From the NCBI GenBank assembly GCA_028685945.1, contig JAQUCZ010000004.1, forward strand, positions 1 to 22,589: a DNA stretch of 22,589 nt, in the 5' to 3' direction. Numbering within the stretch: the first letter of the stretch is position 1; the number at the start of each line of letters is the position of its first letter. Source of the DNA: Sulfurimonadaceae bacterium. Its GTDB lineage: Bacteria > Campylobacterota > Campylobacteria > Campylobacterales > Sulfurimonadaceae. Positions 1-7,356 of the stretch are shown here, one piece after another. The position numbers and the translations under genes were made by a program. The notes under the pieces were generated by a model. That model was not told the DNA's origin and made no database searches. It saw nothing but the letters and a program-made list of their open reading frames with translations.

Positions 1-22
1 AGACGTTACGAATCACGCCTGT

Positions 23-56
23 AATATAAGCCTTCGGGCTTATATTCATCTTTTTT
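23..56 (+). terminator. Rho-independent terminator of a rightward gene outside the window
   Basis: A perfect 10-bp stem (23-32 with 37-46) closes on a C(TTCG)G tetraloop and is followed after four bases by six Ts (51-56). The T-run is on the + strand, so it ends a rightward transcript entering from the left edge. The dgt gene converges on it. On the - strand the stem is not followed by Ts, so it is a weaker stop for dgt. Confidence 0.8.
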
Positions 57-93
57 AAAACTTCCCTCTTTACGAACTCTTTTTTAAAAAATC

Positions 94-1191
94 TTATATT
101 TTCCCGAACATCTCGTTATAAAACGAAAGCGCATAACGGTCGCTCATACTTGCTATATAATCGGCTATAACCCTGTGTTTGGGTCTTTGATGGAGCTGTT
201 TTTTATAAAATTCGGGCAGCATCTTCTCCTCTTCGCTAAGCCCCTGATACAAAGCTTTGATCGCCTGCTTGCCCGCGTACATCTTGCGCACGATGTTTTT
301 GTGCTGGTAGAGTTTTGCAAAGAGTATCTTTTTGAGTTTTTTGATCTTGGTCTCGAGTGCGGCGTCAAAGCCGATGGGGATAGGGGTTTTGCTCTCAAGC
401 GTTGCGCTTAAAATTCTCGTGCTGTCGACGTTTGGCATGGAGTAATCTAAAAGGGAATAGACCAAATGGTTGATAAGATGGGAGCTAAAACGGTAGCGAA
501 ACATCTCGTCATCGCTCTCTATAATCCCCTCTTTGTGCACTTTATCGAGTATTTCACACACTAGCTCGCTCTCTTTAAGATCTGCAAAAGTGATAAATCC
601 CGAATGGATACCGTCGTCGATATCGTGGCTGATGTAGGCTATCTCGTCGGCACGATCCACCACCATCGCTTCAACCGAAGGGTGGGTATCAAGCGCAAAA
701 TGTTCGCAAACCTCTTGAGGCAAAAAAGCTTTTTTATACGGGTAGGAGTGTTTTAAAATCCCCTCGAGCGTTGCAAAGGTGAGGTTCAGCCCGTCAAACT
801 GTTTGTAGCGTTTCTCTAATTTGCTCACCACCCGAAAACTTTGAAAATTATGCTCAAATCCGTTGGCATGTCCCTCTTTTTTAAGACACTCGTCAAGCGC
901 GTCGCCCCCCACGTGCCCAAAGGGCGTATGCCCCAGATCGTGCGAAAGGGCAATCGCTTCGGCGAGTGCTTCGTTAAGTCCTAGCTGTGAGGTGATGGAT
1001 CGGGCGATTTGGGAGACTTCGAGGGAGTGGGTGAGGCGGGTGCGGAAAAAGTCCCCCTCGTGGTTGAGGAAGACTTGGGTTTTGTACTCGAGTTTGCGAA
1101 AGCTTCCCGAGTGGATAATCCTGTCCCTATCGCGGGCATAAGGTGACCTAAAATCGGTGTCTATCTTATAAAACCGCTCGTGGGGTTGCAT
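94..1191 (-). CDS. dgt: HD-domain deoxyguanosinetriphosphate triphosphohydrolase-like protein (dGTPase)
   Basis: Cytoplasmic enzyme of the dGTPase family, which hydrolyses dNTPs (classically dGTP) to the deoxynucleoside and triphosphate and so trims the dNTP pool. The 365-residue protein shows the HD metal-site series in order: H55 (THSLEVSQ), H84-D85 (LSHDLGHTPFGH) and D182 (DRADEIAYISHD). The N-terminal DFRSPYARDRDRIIHSGSFRKL block is typical of the family. It is much shorter than the roughly 500-residue E. coli Dgt and matches the short dGTPase-like type, so the true substrate preference is uncertain. The ATG at 1191 has an AAGGAG ribosome site six bases upstream, overlapping the phnA stop. 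It is the last gene of the leftward run thyX-lipoprotein-phnA-dgt; with thyX it suggests a nucleotide-pool operon (inference). Confidence 0.92.
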   Translation of the reverse strand: MQPHERFYKIDTDFRSPYARDRDRIIHSGSFRKLEYKTQVFLNHEGDFFRTRLTHSLEVSQIARSITSQLGLNEALAEAIALSHDLGHTPFGHVGGDALDECLKKEGHANGFEHNFQSFRVVSKLEKRYKQFDGLNLTFATLEGILKHSYPYKKAFLPQEVCEHFALDTHPSVEAMVVDRADEIAYISHDIDDGIHSGFITFADLKESELVCEILDKVHKEGIIESDDEMFRYRFSSHLINHLVYSLLDYSMPNVDSTRILSATLESKTPIPIGFDAALETKIKKLKKILFAKLYQHKNIVRKMYAGKQAIKALYQGLSEEEKMLPEFYKKQLHQRPKHRVIADYIASMSDRYALSFYNEMFGKI

Positions 1192-1201
1192 GGAAGGCTC
1201 C

Positions 1202-1753
1202 TTAAACTTTTTTGATAAATTCCGTTTTGAGGTAGATTTTCGTACCGTTTACGCGCCCTTCGATATGGTCGTCCATATCGCTCGGAAGTGCTATTTTCGT
1301 AACCGTCGTACCGCGTTTTGCGGTAAATCCTGCACCTTTAACCTCAAGGTCTTTGAGGATCACGACGCTATCACCCGCCTGTAAAATCACGCCGTTGGCA
1401 TCTTTGTGAACGAGTTTGTTTGCTTCGGCATTTAAAACCGTATCGACCCATTTTTGCTCGTTTTCTTCGAGATAGAGCATCTCTAAAAGGTCTTGGCGCT
1501 CAAGTTTGTGCAAAAGAATAGCACTCATCACTTTTACCGCGGGAACCTCACTCCACATCGACTCGTTTACACACATAAAGTGGGTTGCATCAAGCGCACC
1601 GCTTTTGATCTGCTCTTGGCATGTAGCACATGCCAAGAGTGAATGATCTGCATCCGCCGCAGTACCTACTTCCAAAACGTCCAGCCCCTCGGTGCTGCCG
1701 CAAAGCTCGCACACGCCGCCGCTTCTTTTTTCTAACTCTTCTAATACGCTCAT
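1202..1753 (-). CDS. yjdM: PhnA/YjdM family zinc-ribbon protein
   Basis: A 183-residue protein with an N-terminal zinc ribbon, C15-x-x-C18 and C42-x-x-C45, and a C-terminal PhnA domain (about residues 115-183; DANGVILQAGDSVVILKDL, then KRGTTV and IYLKTEFIKK). The middle 50-110 is a less conserved helical linker. The family was named alkylphosphonate uptake protein PhnA, but the E. coli member is not needed for phosphonate use and its function is unsettled, so I give no reaction. It lies 10 bp before dgt and 8 bp after the lipoprotein gene, clearly in the same operon. The second CxxC motif is encoded inside a perfect DNA inverted repeat (1613-1639), which is unusual. Confidence 0.85.
   Translation of the reverse strand: MSVLEELEKRSGGVCELCGSTEGLDVLEVGTAADADHSLLACATCQEQIKSGALDATHFMCVNESMWSEVPAVKVMSAILLHKLERQDLLEMLYLEENEQKWVDTVLNAEANKLVHKDANGVILQAGDSVVILKDLEVKGAGFTAKRGTTVTKIALPSDMDDHIEGRVNGTKIYLKTEFIKKV
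1613..1639. repeat. Perfect 12-bp inverted repeat made of two TGGCATGT words
   Basis: Arms 1613-1624 (CTCTTGGCATGT) and 1628-1639 (ACATGCCAAGAG) are exact reverse complements around a 3-base centre AGC. Each arm contains one copy of the dispersed word TGGCATGT. It lies within phnA, where the - strand codons give LLACATCQE and include the second zinc-ribbon CxxC. It has no T-run, so it is not an ordinary terminator. Confidence 0.9.
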
Positions 1754-1761
1754 AATAATCC

Positions 1762-1992
1762 TTATTTATTCTCTTTATTGAACTCTATAATCTGCTCAAT
1801 ATCATCTTTGTTTTGTTTGTGTTTGGTGTTATCAAACGCTTTTGCGGCTTCCTCTTCGTTATAGTTTCTACACTCTTTTGGAACCGTTGCATGAGGGTCG
1901 GACGCGATCTGATCGCACATAGGGGCATTAAAGGTGAAATAGGAACACCCCCCTAACACTAACGCACACACCACTAAACTTATTTTCCACAT
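1762..1992 (-). CDS. Small putative lipoprotein, function unknown
   Basis: A 76-residue protein with a short hydrophobic signal (residues 4-15) ending in a lipobox-like VLGGC with the lipidated Cys at 16, so it is probably a membrane-anchored periplasmic lipoprotein. The mature part is hydrophilic, with two further cysteines (C26, C41) that could form a disulphide, and an acidic/lysine-rich tail. I do not recognise the family. The ATG at 1992 has an AAGGGG ribosome site. The start codon sits inside a copy of the TGGCATGT word (1989-1996). It is tightly packed, 10 bp after thyX and 8 bp before phnA, so it is co-transcribed with them although nothing links it functionally. Confidence 0.75.
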   Translation of the reverse strand: MWKISLVVCALVLGGCSYFTFNAPMCDQIASDPHATVPKECRNYNEEEAAKAFDNTKHKQNKDDIEQIIEFNKENK

Positions 1993-2002
1993 GCCAAACC
2001 CC

Positions 2003-2845
2003 TTATTTTTTCTTTACGATAAGATCGAGATATTTACTCGGTGTCGCGCGCATCATCTCTTGTGCAAGCCAACGTATCTGAAAATACGCCGCACCGCTCT
2101 CACGCAACGTCAGATAGTTTTTTAATGAGCGTAGGTTAAACGTCACCACCATATCGACTTTGACGTTATCGGTGATGATATGCTTAAACGCATCGCCGAC
2201 GTTTTTCTTTTTCTTCCCCGCTTCAAGCGCTTCAAAGAGGGCTTTAGAATCTCCCTCGTACACTTGCAATAGCTCCAAAGAACTTTTGGCAACCGCGATA
2301 GACTCAAAATCTTCCAAGCGAGACGCCTGATAATGAAGCTTATCATACATCGCTCCCGCTTCGAGTTTGTTGTACTCTACGTCTTGGGTCACAAACATAT
2401 CGAACCCCAAAATCTTGTCGATAAAAAACGCTTTGCCCCCCTCTTTTGAATGTTGTGAGGCAACGAAAGCGTTGATGATAGAACTCATCGTATAACGCGT
2501 GCTTCGCACCGAGATCGCTTGGATTCTATGGCGTGCATGCTCTTGCAAAACACCCCTGCTCGTCCCGCGAACGAGATAGCTCAGGTTGGCATGTTCTAAA
2601 ATACTATGGTGGAAGTAGGTCCATGCCAGATCGTCTAAAAGGTTTGACCCCTCTATCGCGTTGATCTCTTGGCATGCGGCAAGATCGGGCAACGCATCTT
2701 CGATATCGCGCACCGCATCGTTTTCGCTGTTTTCAAAACTGTCGTAACAGGTTCGCGCCGCCACTTCGGCGACACCGATTCCCGTTTGCTGCAAAAGCAC
2801 CACCTGCGGCTTTGCGTACTCTATGCCGTATACGATCTCATCCAT
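2003..2845 (-). CDS. thyX: Flavin-dependent thymidylate synthase ThyX
   Basis: Makes dTMP from dUMP using FAD, NADPH and methylenetetrahydrofolate. The family signature RHR-x7-S is exact at residues 105-115 (RHRIQAISVRS), followed by RYT (118-120). The C-terminal nucleotide/flavin-site block NLRSLKNYLTLR is at 237-248. At 280 residues it is longer than typical ThyX proteins (about 210-250). The extra length lies mainly between the two motifs (about residues 125-230: acidic and lysine-rich, including GKKKKNV). The ATG at 2845 has AGGAAG at 2851-2856. It is first in the leftward operon with the lipoprotein gene, phnA and dgt. ThyX makes a dNTP precursor and Dgt degrades dNTPs, so the operon may balance the pool (inference). 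Confidence 0.95.
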   Translation of the reverse strand: MDEIVYGIEYAKPQVVLLQQTGIGVAEVAARTCYDSFENSENDAVRDIEDALPDLAACQEINAIEGSNLLDDLAWTYFHHSILEHANLSYLVRGTSRGVLQEHARHRIQAISVRSTRYTMSSIINAFVASQHSKEGGKAFFIDKILGFDMFVTQDVEYNKLEAGAMYDKLHYQASRLEDFESIAVAKSSLELLQVYEGDSKALFEALEAGKKKKNVGDAFKHIITDNVKVDMVVTFNLRSLKNYLTLRESGAAYFQIRWLAQEMMRATPSKYLDLIVKKK

Positions 2846-2850
2846 GACTA

Positions 2851-2878
2851 CTTCCTAGATTTTAGTGTGCTTATTTTA
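2851..2878 (-). promoter_or_regulatory. thyX ribosome site and candidate promoter region
   Basis: On the - strand AGGAAG (2851-2856) stands five bases before the thyX ATG. Two TAAAAT hexamers (2873-2878 and 2859-2864) are possible -10 boxes. No convincing -35 is visible, as is usual in Campylobacterota. The choice between the two is open. Confidence 0.4.
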
Positions 2879-2938
2879 GCAGTTCTTAACTGAAGTCACC
2901 GACACCTTTAAAGTAATACGAGTGTAATCGTTCTTTTT

Positions 2939-2967
2939 TATAATGCCTCTTCAATTCAATCAAGGAG
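2939..2967 (+). promoter_or_regulatory. Promoter -10 and ribosome site of the secreted-protein gene
   Basis: An exact TATAAT at 2939-2944, preceded by a T-rich tract, is followed by an AAGGAG ribosome site at 2962-2967, five bases before ATG 2973. This decides the start: the longer reading from ATG 2943 would begin inside the -10 box. Confidence 0.75.
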
Positions 2968-2972
2968 AAAAC

Positions 2973-3677
2973 ATGAAACGCATCCTCGTACTTGTTCTTT
3001 TTTTGGCGCAACTTGAAGCAAATATGTTTAGTTTTGCTTTGTATAAAAACGACCAAACAATAGATAAAAAAGAGCTCCAAACCACTTTTTTGCAAAACGT
3101 CAAACATGCCAACGCTATCATAAAAAGGGGGGAATACGACAAACTCTCCCTCTGTTTGTCCGATCGCTCCCAAATAGTTGCACAGCTCGATCGACTCGAT
3201 ATATCGCAAGAGGAGAGAGCCCGTTTGACAAACGAGATCAACGAGTATTTTAGCCTCGTAGAGGAGATGGCGCAAACCTTACGCAAGCAAGCCCCCAACC
3301 TCAACGCGCACTACCGTTTTACCTTAGAGGGGCTGCGTAAATTCAATGCAAAAATAGCGAGTATAGGGCTTTTTGAGCTTTCCAGCAAATGGATAGAACT
3401 CAGCCGTATCAAAAACAGTTTCGTCAAAAAACCCAATGCAAAGCTTGAAAAAGAGTTTAACGATACCCATGATGCGATGAGCGTTATTATAACGGAGTTA
3501 TATCTTGACGAAGAGATAGAGGAGCCGATGCTTGCATATCTTAAAGCCTACAAAGCCTATTTTCACTCAATAGCATCGGCATATAAAACCATCGATTATA
3601 AAAAAATCGCAAAGCTCAAGCCGCTCGGCTATAAAATCAAAGCAAAACTCGAACTCTACGCCTCCAACGCCTCGTAA
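2973..3677 (+). CDS. Exported helical protein, function unknown
   Basis: A 234-residue protein starting with a typical signal peptide (MKR, then a hydrophobic stretch ILVLVLFLAQ, with possible cleavage after LEA at residues 14-16), so it is probably periplasmic. The rest is almost all alpha-helical by composition, with charged amphipathic stretches and no further membrane segment. No cysteine pair or catalytic motif stands out. I do not recognise a family. The start at 2973 is set by the AAGGAG site and the TATAAT box upstream. It is a lone rightward gene between two leftward operons: it diverges from thyX and its stop lies only 2 bp from the pcm stop, so the two converge with no room for a separate terminator. 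Confidence 0.7.
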   Translation: MKRILVLVLFLAQLEANMFSFALYKNDQTIDKKELQTTFLQNVKHANAIIKRGEYDKLSLCLSDRSQIVAQLDRLDISQEERARLTNEINEYFSLVEEMAQTLRKQAPNLNAHYRFTLEGLRKFNAKIASIGLFELSSKWIELSRIKNSFVKKPNAKLEKEFNDTHDAMSVIITELYLDEEIEEPMLAYLKAYKAYFHSIASAYKTIDYKKIAKLKPLGYKIKAKLELYASNAS

Positions 3678-3679
3678 GG

Positions 3680-4318
3680 CTATTTTTGTACCCCATCGAG
3701 CACGGGGACGAAGTCACATGCCTCAAGCTCTATTTTCTCTATCTTTGAGCCGTTTTTTTTGAATTTCACAATGATCTGTTTGGCACCCACCTGCATAGGG
3801 GCAACCAAAATTCCCCCCTCGCGCAGTTGGTCGAAAAGTTTTTGCGGGATCGCCTTGGCGGAAGCGGAAAATAAAATACGATCATACGGCGCATACTGGC
3901 TCCAGCCGTTTTGCCCGTCGTCGGTTCTGGTGTGGATATTGCCGATCCCCAAAGCACGAAAGCGCGCTTTGGCTTCAAGCATCAGCGATTCGATCCGCTC
4001 TATAGTAAAAACCCCGCGAAAAAGGTGGGAGAGCACCGCCGCCTGATAGCCGCTGCCGCACCCGATCTCCAAAACCCTATCGGCACCTTCGGGCTCAAGA
4101 TATTCGGTCATCTTTGCCACCGTCAAAGGGGAACTGATCCACTGCGCACTTCCCATCGGGAGTGCATCGAGTTTGTACGCATTGTGCTTAAAACCCGTGG
4201 GTACAAACGCTTCTCGGTTTGTTAGCGCTATCGCTTTTTTGACCTTGTCGCTGAGTTTGAATTTTTGTGCACACTCCTCTGCCAAACGTGCCGTTTTCGT
4301 CGCTGTTATTCTATCCAA
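3680..4318 (-). CDS. pcm: Protein-L-isoaspartate O-methyltransferase
   Basis: Repairs aged proteins by methylating isoaspartyl residues with S-adenosylmethionine. The 212-residue protein has the SAM-binding motif I VLEIGCGSGYQAAVL at 82-96 and the PCMT-type block ALPMGSAQWISSPLTVAKMT at 52-71 (the family usually has ISQP). The REAFVP block near residue 35 is also family-typical. The length is normal (about 205-220). Its start overlaps the end of the upstream amidohydrolase gene by 8 bp, so it is the last gene of the nrdB-amidohydrolase-pcm run and probably translationally coupled. It ends 2 bp from the convergent secreted-protein gene. Confidence 0.93.
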   Translation of the reverse strand: MDRITATKTARLAEECAQKFKLSDKVKKAIALTNREAFVPTGFKHNAYKLDALPMGSAQWISSPLTVAKMTEYLEPEGADRVLEIGCGSGYQAAVLSHLFRGVFTIERIESLMLEAKARFRALGIGNIHTRTDDGQNGWSQYAPYDRILFSASAKAIPQKLFDQLREGGILVAPMQVGAKQIIVKFKKNGSKIEKIELEACDFVPVLDGVQK

Positions 4319-5051
4319 TCCCTACATCCATATAGCGCCGCATAAGCGCGATCTCTTTTTTTTCGTATTGTACCACTAAAGAGGGGTTTTTCCCGTTATA
4401 AAACGCTTCGCCGTTCGGTTTTATAACGCCGCTTATCTGCGTACATGCCTCATTTTGCGCATCGCTTAGTACGACGTAACATTGGTTCATAATTGCCAGC
4501 GCACGCGTAAGGGTTATAAAATGCTCCGTGCGCAATACGCCCCACCATGCAGGAACGAAAATAACGTCGCACCCCTCCAAACGCTGCCACAGCTCTTTAA
4601 ACCGAAGCTCGAAACAAATAAGCACGCCGCATCTGATCCCCTCTATCTCGAAAATCGCGACATCCTCGCTAGAAGCCTCGCTAAAATATCTCTCTTCCCC
4701 GCCGAAACGAAAGAGTTTTGCTTTGGGGCGTTCGTACGCAAGAGAGCCTTTGTGAAACACCTTAAACATGTTCCAAACATCCTCTCCGTGTTTTTCGACT
4801 AAAGTGAGCATTACGGTTTTTTCTTTGGAAGCTTCTAAAAGTTTTTCTACGGCATGCGGCGCAAAGGAGAGAACCTCATCCCAACGCTCGTAATCAAAAC
4901 CGCTTAAACACACCTCGCTACCAAGCACGAAACTCCCTACGGGAGCTTCGTTTACAAGAGAGAGCAAAGTAGAGAGATTGGTTTCGTAATTTTCAAGGGT
5001 GGTAAAAGAGAGCGGACACAAAGCGTGTCCGTTTGGTTTAGAATTCGTCAT
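4311..5051 (-). CDS. Carbon-nitrogen hydrolase (nitrilase superfamily)
   Basis: A 246-residue member of the nitrilase superfamily, which hydrolyses amide or nitrile C-N bonds. The catalytic triad is visible: E46 (LGSEVCLSGFDY), K110 (ERPKAKLF) and C146 (GVLICFELRF). The substrate cannot be read from the sequence; omega-amidase-like, carbamoylase-like and other subfamilies share these motifs. The usual first beta strand corresponds to HALCPLSF (9-16), so the start must be near the predicted one. The ATG at 5051 overlaps the nrdB stop by 14 bp and has no strong ribosome site, which points to translational coupling to nrdB. The 3' end overlaps pcm by 8 bp. A 7-bp hairpin (5013-5031) lies in its first codons. 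Confidence 0.85.
   Translation of the reverse strand: MTNSKPNGHALCPLSFTTLENYETNLSTLLSLVNEAPVGSFVLGSEVCLSGFDYERWDEVLSFAPHAVEKLLEASKEKTVMLTLVEKHGEDVWNMFKVFHKGSLAYERPKAKLFRFGGEERYFSEASSEDVAIFEIEGIRCGVLICFELRFKELWQRLEGCDVIFVPAWWGVLRTEHFITLTRALAIMNQCYVVLSDAQNEACTQISGVIKPNGEAFYNGKNPSLVVQYEKKEIALMRRYMDVGIG
5013..5031. repeat. Hairpin just after nrdB, inside the start of the amidohydrolase gene
   Basis: CGGACAC (5013-5019) and GTGTCCG (5025-5031) pair perfectly around a 5-base loop. In the leftward transcript the hairpin begins six bases after the nrdB stop codon and is followed by a pyrimidine-rich CTCTCTTTT. It could weaken read-through or protect the nrdB mRNA 3' end (inference). It is not a full terminator. 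Confidence 0.55.
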
Positions 5052-6066
5052 CGAAACTCAAACTACCTTTTGAATAGTTCGTAACGGTTCCTTCGAAGAA
5101 GTTTGTTTTTTGATCGTTGAATTTCGCAAAATCGTTTACCCATTTAATAGGGTTATTCACGTTGTAAAGCTTTTCAAATCCGACCGCCGTGAGTCTTTCG
5201 TCTGCTAAAAACTGTATGTATTGCTCGACGATATCGTCGGTAAGTCCTAAAATCTGCCCTTGGGTGATGTATCTTCCCCATGCTACTTCAAGCTCGACCG
5301 CTTTTTTAAACATATCGATCACTTCGGCTTTAAGCGCTTCGGTGAAAAGATCGGGGCGCTCGCGGCGAAGCGTATTGATAATATTTTGGAAAAGTACAAG
5401 GTGGGTGACCTCGTCTCTTTGGATAAAGCGGATCATCTGCGCACTTCCGAGCATTTTACCCGAACGTGCCAGCGTGTAGATATAGGTAAATCCGCTGTAA
5501 AAGTAGATCCCTTCGAGAATCTGGTTGGCAAAACATGCCTTGACGAAATCGCTCTCAGAAGGGTTTTTCCCCAACTCTTCGTAACGCATGGCGATCGAAT
5601 CGTTTTTTGTTTTTAACATCATATCGCGGCGCCAAAGGTCGTAAATCTCTTTAGAGTTTTGACTGATGGAGTCAACCATAACCGCATAGCTTTGGGAGTG
5701 GAGCGCCTCTTCAAACGATTGGCGCACGAGAATAAGATTGATCTCGGGTGCGGTGATATAGGGATTGATATTGTCGATAAGGTTGTTTGTCTGCAAAGAA
5801 TCCATAAAGATCAGCTGCGAAAGCGCCTTGTCGTACGCCGTTTTTTCCGCGGGGGTGAGATTTTTATAATCGATCACGTCGCGGGTCATATCGACCTCTT
5901 TTGGGAACCATGTATTGTTAAGCATCATCTCCCATAAATTGTATGCCCACTGGTATTTAATATCGTTGAGCTCGAAAATTCCCGTAGGGTTTCCCCCGAA
6001 AACTTTTCTGTCGTTTACTTTTTCTGCGGAATCCGGATTGTATATTTTTTTTCTGTGCATATGCAT
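5038..6066 (-). CDS. nrdB: Class Ia ribonucleotide reductase, beta subunit
   Basis: Carries the di-iron tyrosyl-radical cofactor that starts catalysis in NrdA, making dNDPs from NDPs. In the 342-residue form, the iron ligands read D89 (FMDSLQT), E120 and H123 (EEALHSQSY), E185 (LEGIYFY), and E219 and H222 (DEVTHL). The radical tyrosine is Y127, so this is a classical tyrosyl-radical enzyme rather than the Phe-type class Ic. The acidic C-terminal tail (SLSFDDEF) fits the NrdA-docking peptide. A longer reading starts at ATG 6102, but I chose 6066: GGAG at 6073-6076 is six bases upstream, and a TATAAT at 6092-6097 lies inside the longer reading. Downstream genes overlap it. nrdA is not adjacent but about 14.5 kb away beyond the origin. 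Confidence 0.95.
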   Translation of the reverse strand: MHMHRKKIYNPDSAEKVNDRKVFGGNPTGIFELNDIKYQWAYNLWEMMLNNTWFPKEVDMTRDVIDYKNLTPAEKTAYDKALSQLIFMDSLQTNNLIDNINPYITAPEINLILVRQSFEEALHSQSYAVMVDSISQNSKEIYDLWRRDMMLKTKNDSIAMRYEELGKNPSESDFVKACFANQILEGIYFYSGFTYIYTLARSGKMLGSAQMIRFIQRDEVTHLVLFQNIINTLRRERPDLFTEALKAEVIDMFKKAVELEVAWGRYITQGQILGLTDDIVEQYIQFLADERLTAVGFEKLYNVNNPIKWVNDFAKFNDQKTNFFEGTVTNYSKGSLSFDDEF

Positions 6067-6072
6067 TAGATT

Positions 6073-6097
6073 CTCCAAGTTTTTATCCATGATTATA
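6073..6097 (-). promoter_or_regulatory. nrdB -10 box and ribosome site
   Basis: On the - strand TATAAT occupies 6097-6092 and GGAG 6076-6073, six bases before ATG 6066. A transcript starting about seven bases after the -10 would carry a leader of roughly 20 nt and exclude the ATGs at 6102 and 6090. This supports the shorter nrdB start. Confidence 0.65.
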
Positions 6098-6175
6098 TCC
6101 ATCCGATTATTTTATTTTACTAAACCGCTAAAAAAGATAATTTTACCGTTTAGAACAAATTTATTTCTAATCTGC

Positions 6176-6244
6176 TAGAATAGTCGATTCACTCAAAAAA
6201 CAAAAATCGATAAAAATATCACATTTTAAGGGAAAAAAGGGGTT
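6176..6244 (+). promoter_or_regulatory. Candidate promoter and ribosome site of the chemoreceptor gene
   Basis: TAGAAT at 6176-6181 is a possible -10 box in an AT-rich divergent region shared with nrdB, and AAGGGG lies shortly before the ATG at 6248. The start codon itself falls in a TGGCATGG word (6244-6251). A CGATAAAA string near 6208 faintly resembles a flagellar sigma-28 -10, but no matching -35 is clear. Confidence 0.35.
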
Positions 6245-6247
6245 GGC

Positions 6248-7339
6248 ATGGGCTTTTTTTCAAATCCGAGCGTACCCAAAACGGAGTACGACAAACTAAA
6301 AAATCACAACGCGTCGCTTTTAGAAGAGAACGAAGAGCTTCGCAAAGAGCTTGAAGCGCTCAAAAAAGAGAAAGAATCCCGCCCTCCTCAAAAGCAAAGT
6401 ATAGCCGATGAGTTGGTGCTGCTTCAAAACCAAAACCTTAAAGCAAACATCGTCGATATCCAAGGCAATATGGCAGAATCGGTCAATGTTTCAAAAGAGA
6501 ACCTCTCCAAAACCAACGAGCTTATCGATAAAATCTCCGACGTAAGCAAACAAACCGCGAAGATCGTAGCTATTTTAGACAACCTCCACAACCTCTCGAT
6601 GCACTCTATGGACAATGTTAGCGGGCTCTCCCAAAGAACGGAAGATATTTCGGGGATTTTACTTTTAATCAAAGATATCTCCGACCAAACGAACCTTTTG
6701 GCACTCAATGCCGCCATAGAAGCTGCACGTGCGGGGGAACACGGACGCGGGTTTGCCGTTGTTGCCGACGAGGTGAGAAAACTGGCTGATAGAACCACGA
6801 AAGCGGTGAGCGAGATCAACATATCACTACAATCGATGAAGCAAGACGTCAACGGGATATCGGAGCAATTTAGCGAAATTCAAGAGGGGATCGGCAACTC
6901 CAACGAACTTATTGCGACACTTAACGAATGCCTTGAGAACGATTCCCAAGATATTCGCAACTCCTTTAGCGCCATCAGTTATACGACCGATCGTGTTTTT
7001 ATGTCTTTGGCTAAGCTTGACCATATTCTTTGGAAAGTCAATACCTACTTTTCGGCGGTCACGAAAAAAGAGCAGTTTGCGTTTGTCGATCACCATAACT
7101 GCCGCCTAGGCAAATGGTACTATGAGGGGGACGGCAAAGCCAATTTTGCCGCAACGAAAAGCTACGGCTCCCTAGAATCGCCACATGCCAAGGTACACAA
7201 CGGCACCCACAAGGTTTTTGATTTGATTGCACAAGAAAATATCGATACCAAAGAGTTGTTGCAAGCTTTTGAGGAGATGGAAAAAGGGAGCGGCGAGGTG
7301 TTTGCCACTCTTGATAAGATTCTTCACGAAAAAGGGTAA
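6248..7339 (+). CDS. Soluble methyl-accepting chemotaxis protein with C-terminal CZB zinc-binding domain
   Basis: A cytoplasmic chemoreceptor that signals to the CheA-CheW array. The 363-residue protein has no hydrophobic segment. An N-terminal coiled coil (residues 11-60) leads into the MA signalling domain, whose conserved hairpin tip spans about 143-190 (DQTNLLALNAAIEAARAGEH, then GFAVVADEVRKLADR). The C-terminus is a CZB domain with the four expected zinc ligands: H259, C285 (HHNCRLGKW), H313 and H317 (HAKVH). This order is that of Helicobacter TlpD-type receptors, where the zinc-bound cysteine is linked to sensing of oxidants such as hypochlorous acid. The same input here is inference. 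It diverges from nrdB and converges on typA across a bidirectional terminator. Confidence 0.93.
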   Translation: MGFFSNPSVPKTEYDKLKNHNASLLEENEELRKELEALKKEKESRPPQKQSIADELVLLQNQNLKANIVDIQGNMAESVNVSKENLSKTNELIDKISDVSKQTAKIVAILDNLHNLSMHSMDNVSGLSQRTEDISGILLLIKDISDQTNLLALNAAIEAARAGEHGRGFAVVADEVRKLADRTTKAVSEINISLQSMKQDVNGISEQFSEIQEGIGNSNELIATLNECLENDSQDIRNSFSAISYTTDRVFMSLAKLDHILWKVNTYFSAVTKKEQFAFVDHHNCRLGKWYYEGDGKANFAATKSYGSLESPHAKVHNGTHKVFDLIAQENIDTKELLQAFEEMEKGSGEVFATLDKILHEKG

Positions 7340-7356
7340 AAAGACCACATGCCATG

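Noticed and set aside
2886..3275. Leftward 129-residue frame opposite the secreted-protein gene
   Set aside because: The opposite strand has a promoter, a ribosome site and a signal peptide; this frame has none.
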